Shown here in pieces: positions 23,656 to 33,228 of a DNA stretch of 64,000 bases. The stretch lies in NCBI GenBank assembly GCA_030765065.1, contig CM060979.1, forward strand, positions 109,790,350 to 109,854,349, given 5' to 3'. The number at the start of each line of letters is the position of its first letter. Positions within the stretch are counted from its first letter, which is position 1. Under the pieces are notes generated by a model, which ran no database searches, was not told the origin of the DNA, and saw only the letters and a list, made by a program, of their open reading frames with translations. Position numbers and translations under genes: made by a program. This DNA is from Deroplatys truncata. Taxonomy: Eukaryota > Arthropoda > Insecta > Mantodea > Mantidae.

Positions 23656-24702
23656 ATGATACGTCACTTTTCTGTGGAAGAACGCTGTTTATTTGCAAAA
23701 TGTATTTTAAATATGAATCTGCTCACCGGGTGCGCAGATAACTTGTTTGAAAATGTTCAAACTATGTCACCTAAAAGAAAAACTATGCATGCAATCATCA
23801 ATAAATTTGAAACTTCGGGCTTGATGTTAGATAAGAAACATTCTAGGAGAACATCAGTTTTAACTGAAAATAAACTAGATTTTCGTATCGGTTTAGAACG
23901 ATCACCTCGAAAATCACTAAAAAAAAAGAAAAACGTTAGCTAAACGAACAGGTGTATCTCCATCTTCTGCAAGAAATGCTACATGTCTATTACAACGGAA
24001 ACCCTATCGCTATACACGAGTGCAAGTGTTGAAACCAAATGATCCCGGTAAGCGAGTGAATTACTGCAGTTGGTTTTACGGTCTGTAGAACGTATTTATT
24101 GACACACAGCTTTTGTTTTTATCTAATGAATCTGTTTCACCTAATGGACGTGTGAACACCCACAACAGTCGATATTGTTTTTCAGAAAACTCTGTGCTAT
24201 TGCATGAAATACCTTATTATAACCTCAGAATTGAAATGTGATGTGCAACAAGTACTAGAAGAATAATAGGTTCAATTTTCTGTTATGAAACAATTAATAC
24301 AGAGCAAGATCAGAAACTAATTCTGAACCCATTTTTCGAGCGCTTGAAAGAAGAAGAAAAATTGTATGGTTGGTTCCAGCAAGATTGCAACATACATATG
24401 ACTGCCGAATCATTAAATGCTGTCAGAGAAGCATTTAATGCCAGAATTATTAGTGTTGATTTTTTACCCCCCCCCCTCGCTCCTCCGATCTAGCGAGGTG
24501 TGATTTTTATTTATGGGGCTCTTTGAAAGAAAGAGTGTAATCCTTCAAATCCTCGCACACCACAGGAGATTAGAGATAACATCGTGGAAGAAATCACAAA
24601 AATTCTCACGAGAAATCACAAATGGTGAACTTAGGCGAGTGAGTGACAATATTTTTACGAGGTATGATACTTGTCTGAGGGCACAAGGTCAACATTTCTA
24701 GC
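23656..24702 (+). pseudogene. Tc1/mariner-type transposase relic
   Basis: The first 96 codons are open (23656-23943): helix-turn-helix region with FSVEERCLFAKCIL and LTENKLDFRIGLERSPRKSL. After frameshifts it continues TGVSPSSARNA (about 23950), SNESVSPNGRVN where the first catalytic aspartate is expected (Asn at that place), WFQQDCNIHMTAES with the second catalytic aspartate (about 24373), a degraded CDFYLWGSLKERV-type motif (about 24500-24530), and the C-terminus ending near GQHF at 24700. Stops, frameshifts and the first-site substitution make it inactive. It belongs to the same broad family as 9080-9590. Confidence 0.87.
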
Positions 24703-25124
24703 ACTCTACTGTAAAGTAAGGATATTTATAGCGCATTTACTGAAACCATTTCATCGGCAACTCCCCGCTCACTCGCGCAGTGAAGAGAGCCAGCGAGTGG
24801 GTTACCATATAATATAATGGCCGTATAATACGTGTGTTTGTGAATAACCTTATTTATCTTCTTCTTGTTTTTCTGCTTCTTTTGTGTGTTTTTGTTAGTT
24901 TCTCTGTATTCTTCTTCTTTCTAATTCCTATAAAATATAATTAACTTTAATGTACAGTGTGATGAATATAGACTGGAACATATGACTACAGTGTATCTGA
25001 CCCCTGAGATGTATGAATTTGAACGTGTAGAATGTTTAAGACCAATAAATACACCTCTCTCTCTCTCTTATTTCATTCCCCCTTTCATGTTTCAGATGGG
25101 CTTTGAGGCTGTGCAGTACAATTG
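24703..25124. other. No gene seen
   Basis: Downstream of the mariner relic; includes ACTCGCGCAGTGAAGAG and a CTCTCTCTCTCT tract near 25055. No coding support. Confidence 0.4.
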
Positions 25125-25345
25125 GTGTCGGACAGATGGCGCATATGCTTGCATTTTGAAAAGTTCTTCTCGGACCTGCCAGATGGTAGTCTTCTTTGAA
25201 CCGCCTAAAGTGGGTTCTCCCGACTCCACCGCAGCCCGACGGCGTGATCTGGTCTTCAAGCTTGGAATCGTTAGGGATCTGTGCGTCTCTGTGACTTGTC
25301 TGAGCCTATAGCCTGCGGTTCCATCATTGTACCCGTTCCTCCTGG
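25125..25345 (+). mobile_element. Dispersed element (family S6), second copy
   Basis: CGGACAGATGGCGCATATGC, CTTGGAATCGTTAGGGATC, CCTGCGGTTCC and GTTCCTCCTGGGTGGTG match the order in 13545-13745. The tail wording TTGGAATCGTTAGGGA also occurs in SINE S1, so the families may share a tail. Confidence 0.55.
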
Positions 25346-27281
25346 GTGGTGCTAGTCACAAAATATCCTCCTTGGGTCGAGGTGAGAGAGGTATCCGCCT
25401 CTTACCATGTCATTGTCATAGTTATAGTTATTTTGACATTCAATATTAATTCTAAAATTCACACTCAATATTCCTATTTTAGCTTACCGGTACGCCGCAA
25501 TATTAAAGGTAACTGAGCCAGTTATACAGGCATACGTTGGTGGTGTAAGGTATAACTTATCTTCGAAACGGGATTCGTCCTAGTGTACCGATCCTTGCCG
25601 GTTTACTTTGGCAACGATTTGTTCTCCGAGCTGCAGCTATAAACAGTGTGATTTAACATTAAGTTTGTTTTACTTGTAGGCCATTGTCTAATCTGACTAG
25701 CAAAGATGACACAGATACGTCTTCAGTTCGGGTATTGTCCTAAGTTTACACACGGTATTTGTAGTTCTATTCGTTTAAAACATGAGATGTTCACCATTTA
25801 CTCTTACTTTACGGTGAATTACTTCTTATGCTTAAATAGTGAGTTAAATGGTGCTTTACAATGTTTCAATTGTATGAGAACCTATGGTTGAAAGTAAACT
25901 AGTGTATACTTTGTAAAGGTATTCTTCTTTGTATTCAGTGCGATAAAAGAATGAACCCCTAGCATAAACGCAGGGCCAATCTGATGTCTCTGAGAAGTAT
26001 TTTATTACTACATTTCCAATTTTAGATTCTTGCTTACTCAAGTAATATATTAATTTTATGTAATACTTTGCATATATTATTTCGTTTAACAATTTGTTGT
26101 TACACAAAGTGTCTGTGTTCACCTTTAAAACATCTATGTTTACCTTTTTGTCTTTGTAGAGTACCTTCCAACAAATTCCTTGGTAACCGCTGAGATAAAT
26201 GAAGGAATAAATAAATGTGTAATAAATCAATGCCGAGCAAAGACTAGACGTCAAAACCGAAATTTTGCTTTAATATTAGGAATTTATCAGTTTTTATTAG
26301 TGTTCAAAACAGATAATATTTTATACAATCCACTGCCGACCAAATAAGAAAGAATGGAAAACGAGAAAATCAGTACTAAAACTTAGGCCTGCCTCGTGCT
26401 ATCCCCAGCGACAGTTAGATCAAGACGGTGCAGAAATTATATCCCTAAAAAGCGTCAGTTTTCCTTTTCAGTTTTGTATTTGACCACAAACCTCCCAACT
26501 AATATGAATACAATAAACATATTGACAAGCAGTAAAATGCCTTTTATGAGTTGGGTTTAACCAGCGAGCCGAATTTGTGACAAAACCCGTAAGAAATAAG
26601 TCTGCTATTAGTGATAAAGCAAAGGAAACCACCTTGGTCCGTCGTCAGTAATAGTCTAAGGTTCATATGGTTTATATGACACATAAGCGGGTTCGGGGTA
26701 AACTTAAGTACTAGTCGGCTACGATATGACTGCGTGTCGTGGGAAGAGGGACTAAACGGTTACTAAACATGTGGACGGAGCATCGGAAGGAGAGGTAAAG
26801 AAAACATCCGCATTTTCGAGTTGCATTTACTAGCGAGGTTGAAGCCTGCAAATGTGCTACTGTTTTCATTGTGCGACTGTACATTTCCATATCGCCTTGC
26901 CCCTCTTTCCCCTCGGATCCCTAGCCGTGATTGTCAACAAAAAAAAAGTGGCGCCCTCCTCCAAGCTCATTCACATCCTGGCTGACTTGTAATTCACTCA
27001 AAATCTAAGTACTTCACCCTCTGTCTTCCCTTAGGTTCAGTGCAGTTCAGCCGTTATCAGTACTGTCGCTAAATGAGAAACGGCCTAAGTTTTATAGTGA
27101 TGTTGTTGCCTTTAACCTTACTTTGTTATTTGTTCGATTGTACAGCAACGTGTTGTACAATACTGTTTAAATAACAAGCATGCTCATTTAGTAATACTTT
27201 CTAACTTGTCATTTTACAGAATATATAGACATAGAAGTTATATTAGAATTGGTAATCTATGATGAGAAGCCTAAAACAAAT
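25346..27281. other. Intergenic DNA left of the giant palindrome
   Basis: A 132-codon AT-rich open frame on the minus strand (25856-26254) has no recognisable domain; its composition (many Tyr, Ile, Lys, Asn) fits chance. Nothing else identifiable. Confidence 0.5.
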
Positions 27282-28142
27282 TATATAAGTAGAAAATAAA
27301 TGGCGACTCCAGCGCAAAGGATTTGCCGCCATCTGATAAGGTTCTTTGATCTATGCCGCTAGCCCCGCCCCCTCCCTTTGTGCGCTACTATTTGCCGCCC
27401 GGTCGCGTGCCGCTAGCCACGCCCCCTTCCCTTTGTGCGCTGATCTAATGCCGACAGTGTCTGTGCCGGCAGGTCCTCCCCCCTCCCCCATGCGTTCTAC
27501 TGTGGCGTCATGACTTGATGGAATTGTTTTCTCGAGTCCTGCCGCCCCTCGGCAAATTAATTAGGTAATGTTCGTCAAACATTTTTTTTATGATTACTAA
27601 GGTCTGCAGATTGCATCCTCGAGCAATTAAGTTTTTTGATTAATGAATTGTTGACTGGAGCTTGAGTATAAGTAGTCTGCTCACGGGAACAGTCTGTCAT
27701 GTAATGAAACACTGCAGCCTTCTTCTTCTATCCGGGGAAGGCGCTTGTCCATTAGCTGAACATGTTAGACGCTTTCAACACATTAATAGGCTTTTAAGTT
27801 TACATTCTGGATCTGTTTACATACATTAGCGAACGACATACTTCCGCCCGGATGTAACGGTGACCTCTATTAGCTGAGACGCTTTCACCCCATTAGCGAA
27901 CAATGTCAGTAATTGTTTTCCTAAGTGCTATGCCCAACACTCAACACTTTAGATTTTAGCGATGGAAATGATATAAAAAGCAGCAGCTTCTCCAACGAGT
28001 TCCAAGTTGACCAGGATGGCCGGGTTCGAATTACAAATTCAGCTTCTAATAACTCAGAGACTAATTACGATAAAGACATCAAATAAAGTTTATTACATTA
28101 ATGTCATTAGATAGTTTCTTGTGAATGTATATTTGGGTACAT
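27282..28142 (+). repeat. Left terminal block of the palindrome
   Basis: The outer ~250 bases are GC-rich in otherwise AT-rich DNA and hold two direct copies of TGCCGCTAGCC plus a C-rich stretch and CCCTTTGTGCGCT (27354-27386 and 27408-27441). The inner end (about 28019-28140) already carries a diverged satellite subunit: GGGTTCGAATTAC, ACTCAGAGACTAATTACG, AAATAAAGTTTATTAC. The mirror block is 43281-44141. Confidence 0.75.
27972..27978 (+). promoter_or_regulatory. TATA-like box pointing into the arm
   Basis: TATAAAA followed by AGCAGCAGC reads inward, toward the satellite. The same motif is mirrored at 43445-43451, so a transcript started there would run toward the centre from each end. No start site evidence exists. 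Confidence 0.3.
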
Positions 28143-30308
28143 GGTGTCCAGGGTTCGAATACCGATAAAATGTAATTTAATTATAAATTTAATAACTCCT
28201 AAACTAATTAAGATAAAGACGTCAAATAAACTTTATTGCCTTTATGTTATTAGGTAGTATCTTGTGGAGATGTAATTAGATACCTGACGTTCTGGGTTCG
28301 AGCCTGATGCTTAAATCGTCATTATCTCAGAAACTAAGAGAGGTAGAGGAATTGACCAAAGCATGATTGATAGCTCCTATGATGGGTAAATAATACTGTA
28401 TATAATTTTTAATCAGTTGTCCTTATTTCGAATCCCGATCTTTCAATCACTTACTTATTTTTTCTCTATACTCTAGAATATGTCACTTAGATTGATGCTG
28501 TAACTGCATACACAACCTTTAAACATATCAAACTAATATTGTAAATAATTTTGTTTCTGGTGTCCAGGGTTCGAATACCGATAAAATGTAATTTAATTAT
28601 AAATTTAATAACTTCTAAACTAATTAAGATAAAGACGCCAAATAAACTTTATTGTCTTTATGTTATTAGGTACTATCTTGTGGATGTGTAATTAGATACC
28701 TGTCGTTCTGGGTTCGATCCTAATTTTAAATCGTCATTATCTCAGAAACTAAGAGAGGTAGACGAGTGAACCAAAGCATGATTGATAGCTCCTATGAGGT
28801 GTAATTAATACTGTATATAATTTTCAATCAGTTGTCCTTACTTCGAATACCGATCCTTCAATCACTTACTTATTTTTCTCTATACTCTAGAATATATCAC
28901 TTAGATTGATGCTGTAACTGTATACAGCACCTTTAAACATATCAAACTAATATTGTAAATAATTTTGTTTCTGGTGTCCAGGGTTCGAATACCGATAAAA
29001 TGTAATTTAATTATAAATTTAATAACTTCTAAACTAATTAAGATAAAGATGCCAAATAAACTTTATTGCCTTTATGTTATTAGCTAGTATCTTGTGGAGG
29101 TGTAATTAGATACCAGACGTTCTGGGTTCGAGCCTAATTTTAAATCGTCATTATCTCAGAAACTAAGAGAGGTAGAGGAGTTGACCAAAGCATGATTGAT
29201 AGCTCCTATGATGGGCAATTAATACTGTATATAATTTTCAATCAGTTGTCCTTACTTCGAAGCCCGATCTTTCAATCACTTACTTATTTTTTCTCTATAC
29301 TCTAGAATATATCACTTAGATTGATGCTGTAAATGCATACAGCACCCTTAAACATATCAAACTAATATTGTAAATAATTTTGTTTCTGGTGTCCAGGGTT
29401 CGAATACCGATAAAATGTAATTTAATTATAAATTTAATAACTCCTAAACTAATTAAGATAAAGACACCAAATAAACTTTATTGCGTTTATGTTATTAGGT
29501 AGTATCTTGTGGATGTGTAATTAGATACCTGAAGTTCTGGGTTCGAGCCTAATTTTAAATCGTCATTATCTCAGAAACTAAGAGAGGTAGAGGAGTTGAC
29601 CAAAGCATGATTGATAGCTCCTATGATGGGCAATTAATACTGTATATAATTTTCAATCAGTTATCCTTACTTCGAATCCCGATCTTTCAATCACTTACTT
29701 ATTTTTTCTATACTCTAGAATATATCACTTAGATTGATGCTGTAAATGTATACAACACCTTTAAACATATCAAACTAACATTGTAAATAATTTTGTTTCT
29801 GGTGTCCAGGGTTCGAATACCGATAAAATGTAATTTAATTATAAATTTAATAACTCCTAAACTAATTAAGATAAAGACGCCAAATAAACTTTATTGCGTT
29901 TATGTTACTAGGTAGTATCTTGTGAATGTGTAATTAGATACCTGACGTTCCGGGTTCGAGCCTAATGTTTAAATCGTCATTATCTCAGAAACTAAGAGAG
30001 GTAGAGGAATTGACCAAAGCATGATTGATAGCTCCTATGAGGGGCAATTAATACTGTATATAATTTTCAATCAGCTGTCCTTACTTCGAATCCCGATCTT
30101 TCAATCACTTACTTATTTTTCTCTACACTCTAGAATATATCACTTAGATTGATGCTGTAAATGCATACAGCACCCTTAAACATATCAAACTAATATTGTA
30201 AATAATATTGGTTCTGGTGTCCAGGGTTCGAATACCGATAAAATGTAATTTAATTATAAATTTAATAACTCCTAAACTAATTAAGATAAAGACACCAAAT
30301 AAACTGTT
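28143..30308 (+). repeat. ~415-bp satellite array, left arm, about 5.2 units
   Basis: Units begin GGTGTCCAGGGTTCGAATAC at 28143, 28559, 28973, 29388, 29801 and 30216 (spacing 413-416). Each unit is a higher-order repeat of three ~138-bp diverged subunits, each opening with a TTCGAA/TTCGAG motif (GGTTCGAATACC, GGGTTCGAGCC, CTTCGAATCCC). In two of them an ATCTCAGAAACTAA or ACTCCTAAACTAA block follows. Neighbouring units differ at a few percent of positions. No coding frame. Confidence 0.92.
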
Positions 30309-30311
30309 ATA

Positions 30312-30350
30312 GGGGAAAGGATGCTCTCCTGAAACATTAGGTCTCTAGAT
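30312..30350 (+). repeat. Module-boundary motif, copy 1 (left arm)
   Basis: GGGGAAAGGATGCTCTCCTG followed by AAACATTAG sits exactly between the 415-bp satellite and the 70-bp minisatellite. Related copies lie at 32672-32713, 32885-32910 and 32914-32945. Mirror: 40656-40694. Confidence 0.75.
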
Positions 30351-30925
30351 AGAAGTATTTATAGTGGAGAGATAGGGAATACCAGGGCTGATGCTAGGCT
30401 AGTCAGATGCTAAAGGAGGGAGGGATATGCTTTATACGAGAGAGATAGGGAACACAAGGAAAGATGCTATACTAAACAGGACTTGAAGGGTAGAATATGA
30501 GCGATATAGAAAACCGAGGAGAGGTATTAGGATAGGAGTTTTGAATGATGGAGTAGGCGTTTATATGCGAGAGATAGGGAATACGAGGGTCGATGCTAGG
30601 CTAGACGGTGTTGAATGAGGGAATGTATCTTATATGAGAGAGGTAGGGCAATATGAGGAGAAGTGCTAGGCTAGTCGGGAAGGTCTGAATGAGAGAGTAT
30701 ACGTCTATATGGGAAAATATAGGGAAAACGAAGGTAGGTGCTAGGTTGAGAGAGTCTTCAAGAAGGAAAATGCATTTATATGAGAGCGGTAGGGTATACG
30801 AGGAGAGGTGCTAGTCTAGACATGGTTTGAGGATTAGAGTATACGTTTATATGGGAGAAATATGGAAAACGGGAGAGATACAAGGATAGACAGAGATTGA
30901 AGGAGGAGGAATGTAGGTTTATACT
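30351..30925 (+). repeat. Degenerate ~70-bp minisatellite, left arm
   Basis: About eight units carry TTATATGAGAGAGATAGGGA, then a variable ATACGAGG, GATGCTAGGCTAGA and TTGAATGAGGGA. Units vary from about 62 to 75 bases and have diverged much more than the 415-bp units. Mirror copy: 40081-40655. Confidence 0.8.
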
Positions 30926-31378
30926 GTAATATAGAGAGTAATTCGATTATAAAACTTTTCTCATCCAGCCTTACAACACTTTTATATACTTAATTTCTAA
31001 ACCTTACAAACTTTATATTTGTTAAACAGTAGTGCGCGAGACGGAGAGGGACAAACAGTATATCGGTTTACAGTGAAGTATACGTCCTAACCCATTCCCA
31101 CCTTGTTTGTTCTGGATCTTCTCATTGTCTATCATCTAACGTAACCACGTAACAAGACGTAACACAGGAAATCATACATATGGCACATTAAAAAAAATAA
31201 AGGTATATATAATGAAAAATAAACAAGTAGACAGAGGGTCATCGATACATAGAAAACCAGGAGTTGTATGTACTGAGACCATAGATTAGTATAGGCAAAC
31301 AACAAAGAAGTGAATTTATAGTGTAAATAGCCTAATATTTTCAAATATTATTATAGTCTAAAAGTATATAACTTAATT
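30926..31378. other. Unique arm sequence, left
   Basis: A hydrophobic 70-codon minus-strand frame (31132-31344) is open here but is broken by a one-base homopolymer change in the other arm, so it is not supported as a gene. Confidence 0.5.
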
Positions 31379-31666
31379 ATGTATCGAGTATTGAGAAATA
31401 AACGTTATTCATTATTCACTAATCTCAGATCACTGCAATTGTATTGCATCAATTCACAATTGCTAATGCCATTCAACTTTCATTCGTCTCTGATACATAA
31501 AGAAATTGCAAAATGGAGAAGGACGAAAGTAATAAAAAGACTCAGGCAGCAAATTTTAAGAAAGAAGAGAAAGATATATGACCGACATTGTTTTGGAACA
31601 CAAATTAGTGTTGAAAATAAAATGACTGATAGCTCTGCTAAGCGTAAGGAAGAGACATGGAAATAA
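31379..31666 (+). CDS. Small basic protein of unknown function (left arm copy)
   Basis: This 95-codon open frame encodes a basic protein; the middle (about residues 45-66) is Lys/Arg-rich (EIAKWRRTKVIKRLRQQ and RKKRKIYDRH), a plausible nucleic-acid-binding or nuclear-targeting stretch. No family is recognised. The TAA stop overlaps an AATAAA poly(A) signal (31662-31667), a compact 3' end. It converges with the 31858-32531 gene pair, about 190 bases apart. The mirror copy at 39340-39627 has the same protein sequence. Whether it is translated is uncertain; it could be an exon piece or chance. Confidence 0.4.
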   Translation: MYRVLRNKRYSLFTNLRSLQLYCINSQLLMPFNFHSSLIHKEIAKWRRTKVIKRLRQQILRKKRKIYDRHCFGTQISVENKMTDSSAKRKEETWK

Positions 31667-31857
31667 ATTGCAAATGAATACAATTCTAGGTTAGAAAAAA
31701 GAAGATAAACAACATTCATGTAAACCAATTTTTAAAAATCAGTTTAACTGAATACATGTAAAAAAACATATCACTTTACAAAAAGTAATGCAGACAACAT
31801 TTATTTTTTATAAACATTATCCTATTACATTCCTTTACAAAAAACCATACATATTTC

Positions 31858-32067
31858 CTAAAGGCAAAGGTGATAGTCTAGACATTCTAAACACTCAGTT
31901 ATATAATCATATACATCACGCAGAAAGAGACCTGCATTATCAGTAAAAAAACTAAACATCTCAACAATGTCTGAATGATGTATTTTATAAGTACAAGTTT
32001 TTTGATATTTCAAAGCTCCTGTTAACCATGGCAGTAATTGATTAACACAATTTCTCGATCCTGTCAT
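31858..32067 (-). CDS. 69-aa ORF overlapping the zinc-finger ORF (left arm copy)
   Basis: It starts in an ATGA overlap with the stop of the preceding 155-codon ORF, in another frame, so it could be made by termination-reinitiation or be a frameshifted continuation of one ancestral protein. It encodes an acidic, Cys-containing protein (DVYDYITECLECLDYHLCL at its end). No family is recognised. A poly(A) signal lies about 55 bases past the stop (31800-31805, minus strand). Identical in the other arm at 38939-39148. Confidence 0.4.
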   Translation of the reverse strand: MTGSRNCVNQLLPWLTGALKYQKTCTYKIHHSDIVEMFSFFTDNAGLFLRDVYDYITECLECLDYHLCL

Positions 32068-32531
32068 GCTATAACTTTAGATGCTTTCAGCTTACTTATA
32101 ATTTCCTCAATCTCTTGTGTGTGACTATTATTACCAACGTCCCTCGAAGCAATAAGTAACCTCAATATATTTACTAGTCTATTTGGATTTTCAAGCGTTG
32201 ATATCACTGAATCATCATCATATGAAGATTTCATATTCTCGCAACTTCCGATGTATCCAGATTTTTCACCAACAGTAGTCTCCAGTGAAGGACAGAGGCT
32301 TGATCCGGTATAACATTCCCCTCTATACATCTTCGGATCTTCAAGTGCAGGTGAGAGAGTCGATTCAGTATAACATATTGCTCTATGAAACTTAAATCTT
32401 GACAAAGAACGATTCTTAAAAATCCGCCCGCATACACAGCATCTAATAACGCGTTTTCCTTCATGTGTAATGTATGAAAAATCGAGTTTCTCATTCGTCA
32501 GTTGCACAGATTTTCTCGGGCAGTAGCTCAT
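32064..32531 (-). CDS. 155-aa C2HC (BED-like) zinc-finger ORF (left arm copy)
   Basis: This is the longest non-repetitive ORF of the arm. Residues 31-53 contain C-x2-C-x14-H-x3-C (CCVCGRIF followed by FKFHRAIC), a pattern like BED-type or related C2HC DNA-binding fingers used by transposases and host factors. Two similar Cys-containing segments follow (ICYTESTLSPALED and ECYTGSSLCPSLE, about residues 52-86), suggesting an internal duplication. The C-terminal 45 residues look helical. The start is the first ATG after an in-frame stop, and the stop overlaps the next ORF. Function is unknown; no transposase catalytic domain was found. Confidence 0.5.
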   Translation of the reverse strand: MSYCPRKSVQLTNEKLDFSYITHEGKRVIRCCVCGRIFKNRSLSRFKFHRAICYTESTLSPALEDPKMYRGECYTGSSLCPSLETTVGEKSGYIGSCENMKSSYDDDSVISTLENPNRLVNILRLLIASRDVGNNSHTQEIEEIISKLKASKVIA

Positions 32532-32671
32532 GCTAAAACTAAAAGAAATTAAATGAATACGTGAATGCTAACGCTCGAAGGAATTAAAAGCGAATGAATG
32601 AATTCATAACACGCACCTATGTATATATCCAGGATGAGGATGACGGAGGGAATTGCGATCAATGCATAGCA

Positions 32672-32713
32672 GGGGGAAAGGATACTCTCTTGAAACATTA
32701 GTCATCTAGACAA
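32672..32713 (+). repeat. Module-boundary motif, copy 2 (left arm)
   Basis: GGGGGAAAGGATACTCTCTT followed by GAAACATTAG and TCTAGACAAC closely matches 30312-30350 and bounds the gene block on its inner side. Mirror: 38293-38334. Confidence 0.75.
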
Positions 32714-32884
32714 CTATTGTTCACGGAGACCGTAGACGTCAGGTTGAATGGGACAGACCTCAGGTTCAAATCTTTAAGGGTACGGACCCCCGCCTTTTGC
32801 CTGTCATGTATACTAAACCATCCTAACAGCGTAACATTACGTTACAACGACACGTAACCAGAACATGGCGAGTGCGAGCATGGA

Positions 32885-32945
32885 AAAAAAGGATGCTCTC
32901 TGGGAACATTCGTGAAAAGGGATGCTCTCTGGAAACAGTCGCCAT
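32885..32945 (+). repeat. Module-boundary motif, copies 3 and 4 (left arm)
   Basis: GGATGCTCTCTGGGAACATT and GGGATGCTCTCTGGAAACAG lie 30 bases apart, directly before the 135-bp duplication. Mirror: about 38061-38121. Confidence 0.75.
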
Positions 32946-32958
32946 CCACACAACGGAT

Positions 32959-33228
32959 TGTCCCTAACATTTCCAGATTTCGAACCGTTCAACATCGTGA
33001 CGCGCTCCTGTCATCTACATTTCAACGAAATTTTACCTCCTGAATTAAAGTATGGTGCTCTGTATAGAACTGCACAACTTTCATTACGCTGCGTGTCCCT
33101 AGCGTTTCCAGCTCCCGAATCGTTCCAGCTAGTGGAATGTCTCTACCATCTTCATGTCAACGATCTGTTACTCTGAATTAAAGTTTGGTGATCTGTATAG
33201 ACCTGTACAACAAGCATTACGCTATGTA
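32959..33228 (+). repeat. 135-bp tandem duplication (left arm)
   Basis: Two diverged copies start TGTCCCTA at 32959 and 33094 and share CGAACCGTTC/CGAATCGTTC, CTGAATTAAAGT and TCTGTATAGA, ending CATTACGCTATG. That last string continues straight into the 21-bp array, so the array probably arose from the end of this unit. The 84-codon frame here has no support. Mirror: 37778-38047. Confidence 0.8.

Noticed and set aside
25856..26254. 132-codon minus-strand frame
   Set aside because: AT-driven composition, no domain, no splice or poly(A) context.
31132..31344. Hydrophobic 70-codon frame in the left arm
   Set aside because: Broken in the right arm by a one-base homopolymer change, while the flanking sequence is otherwise conserved.
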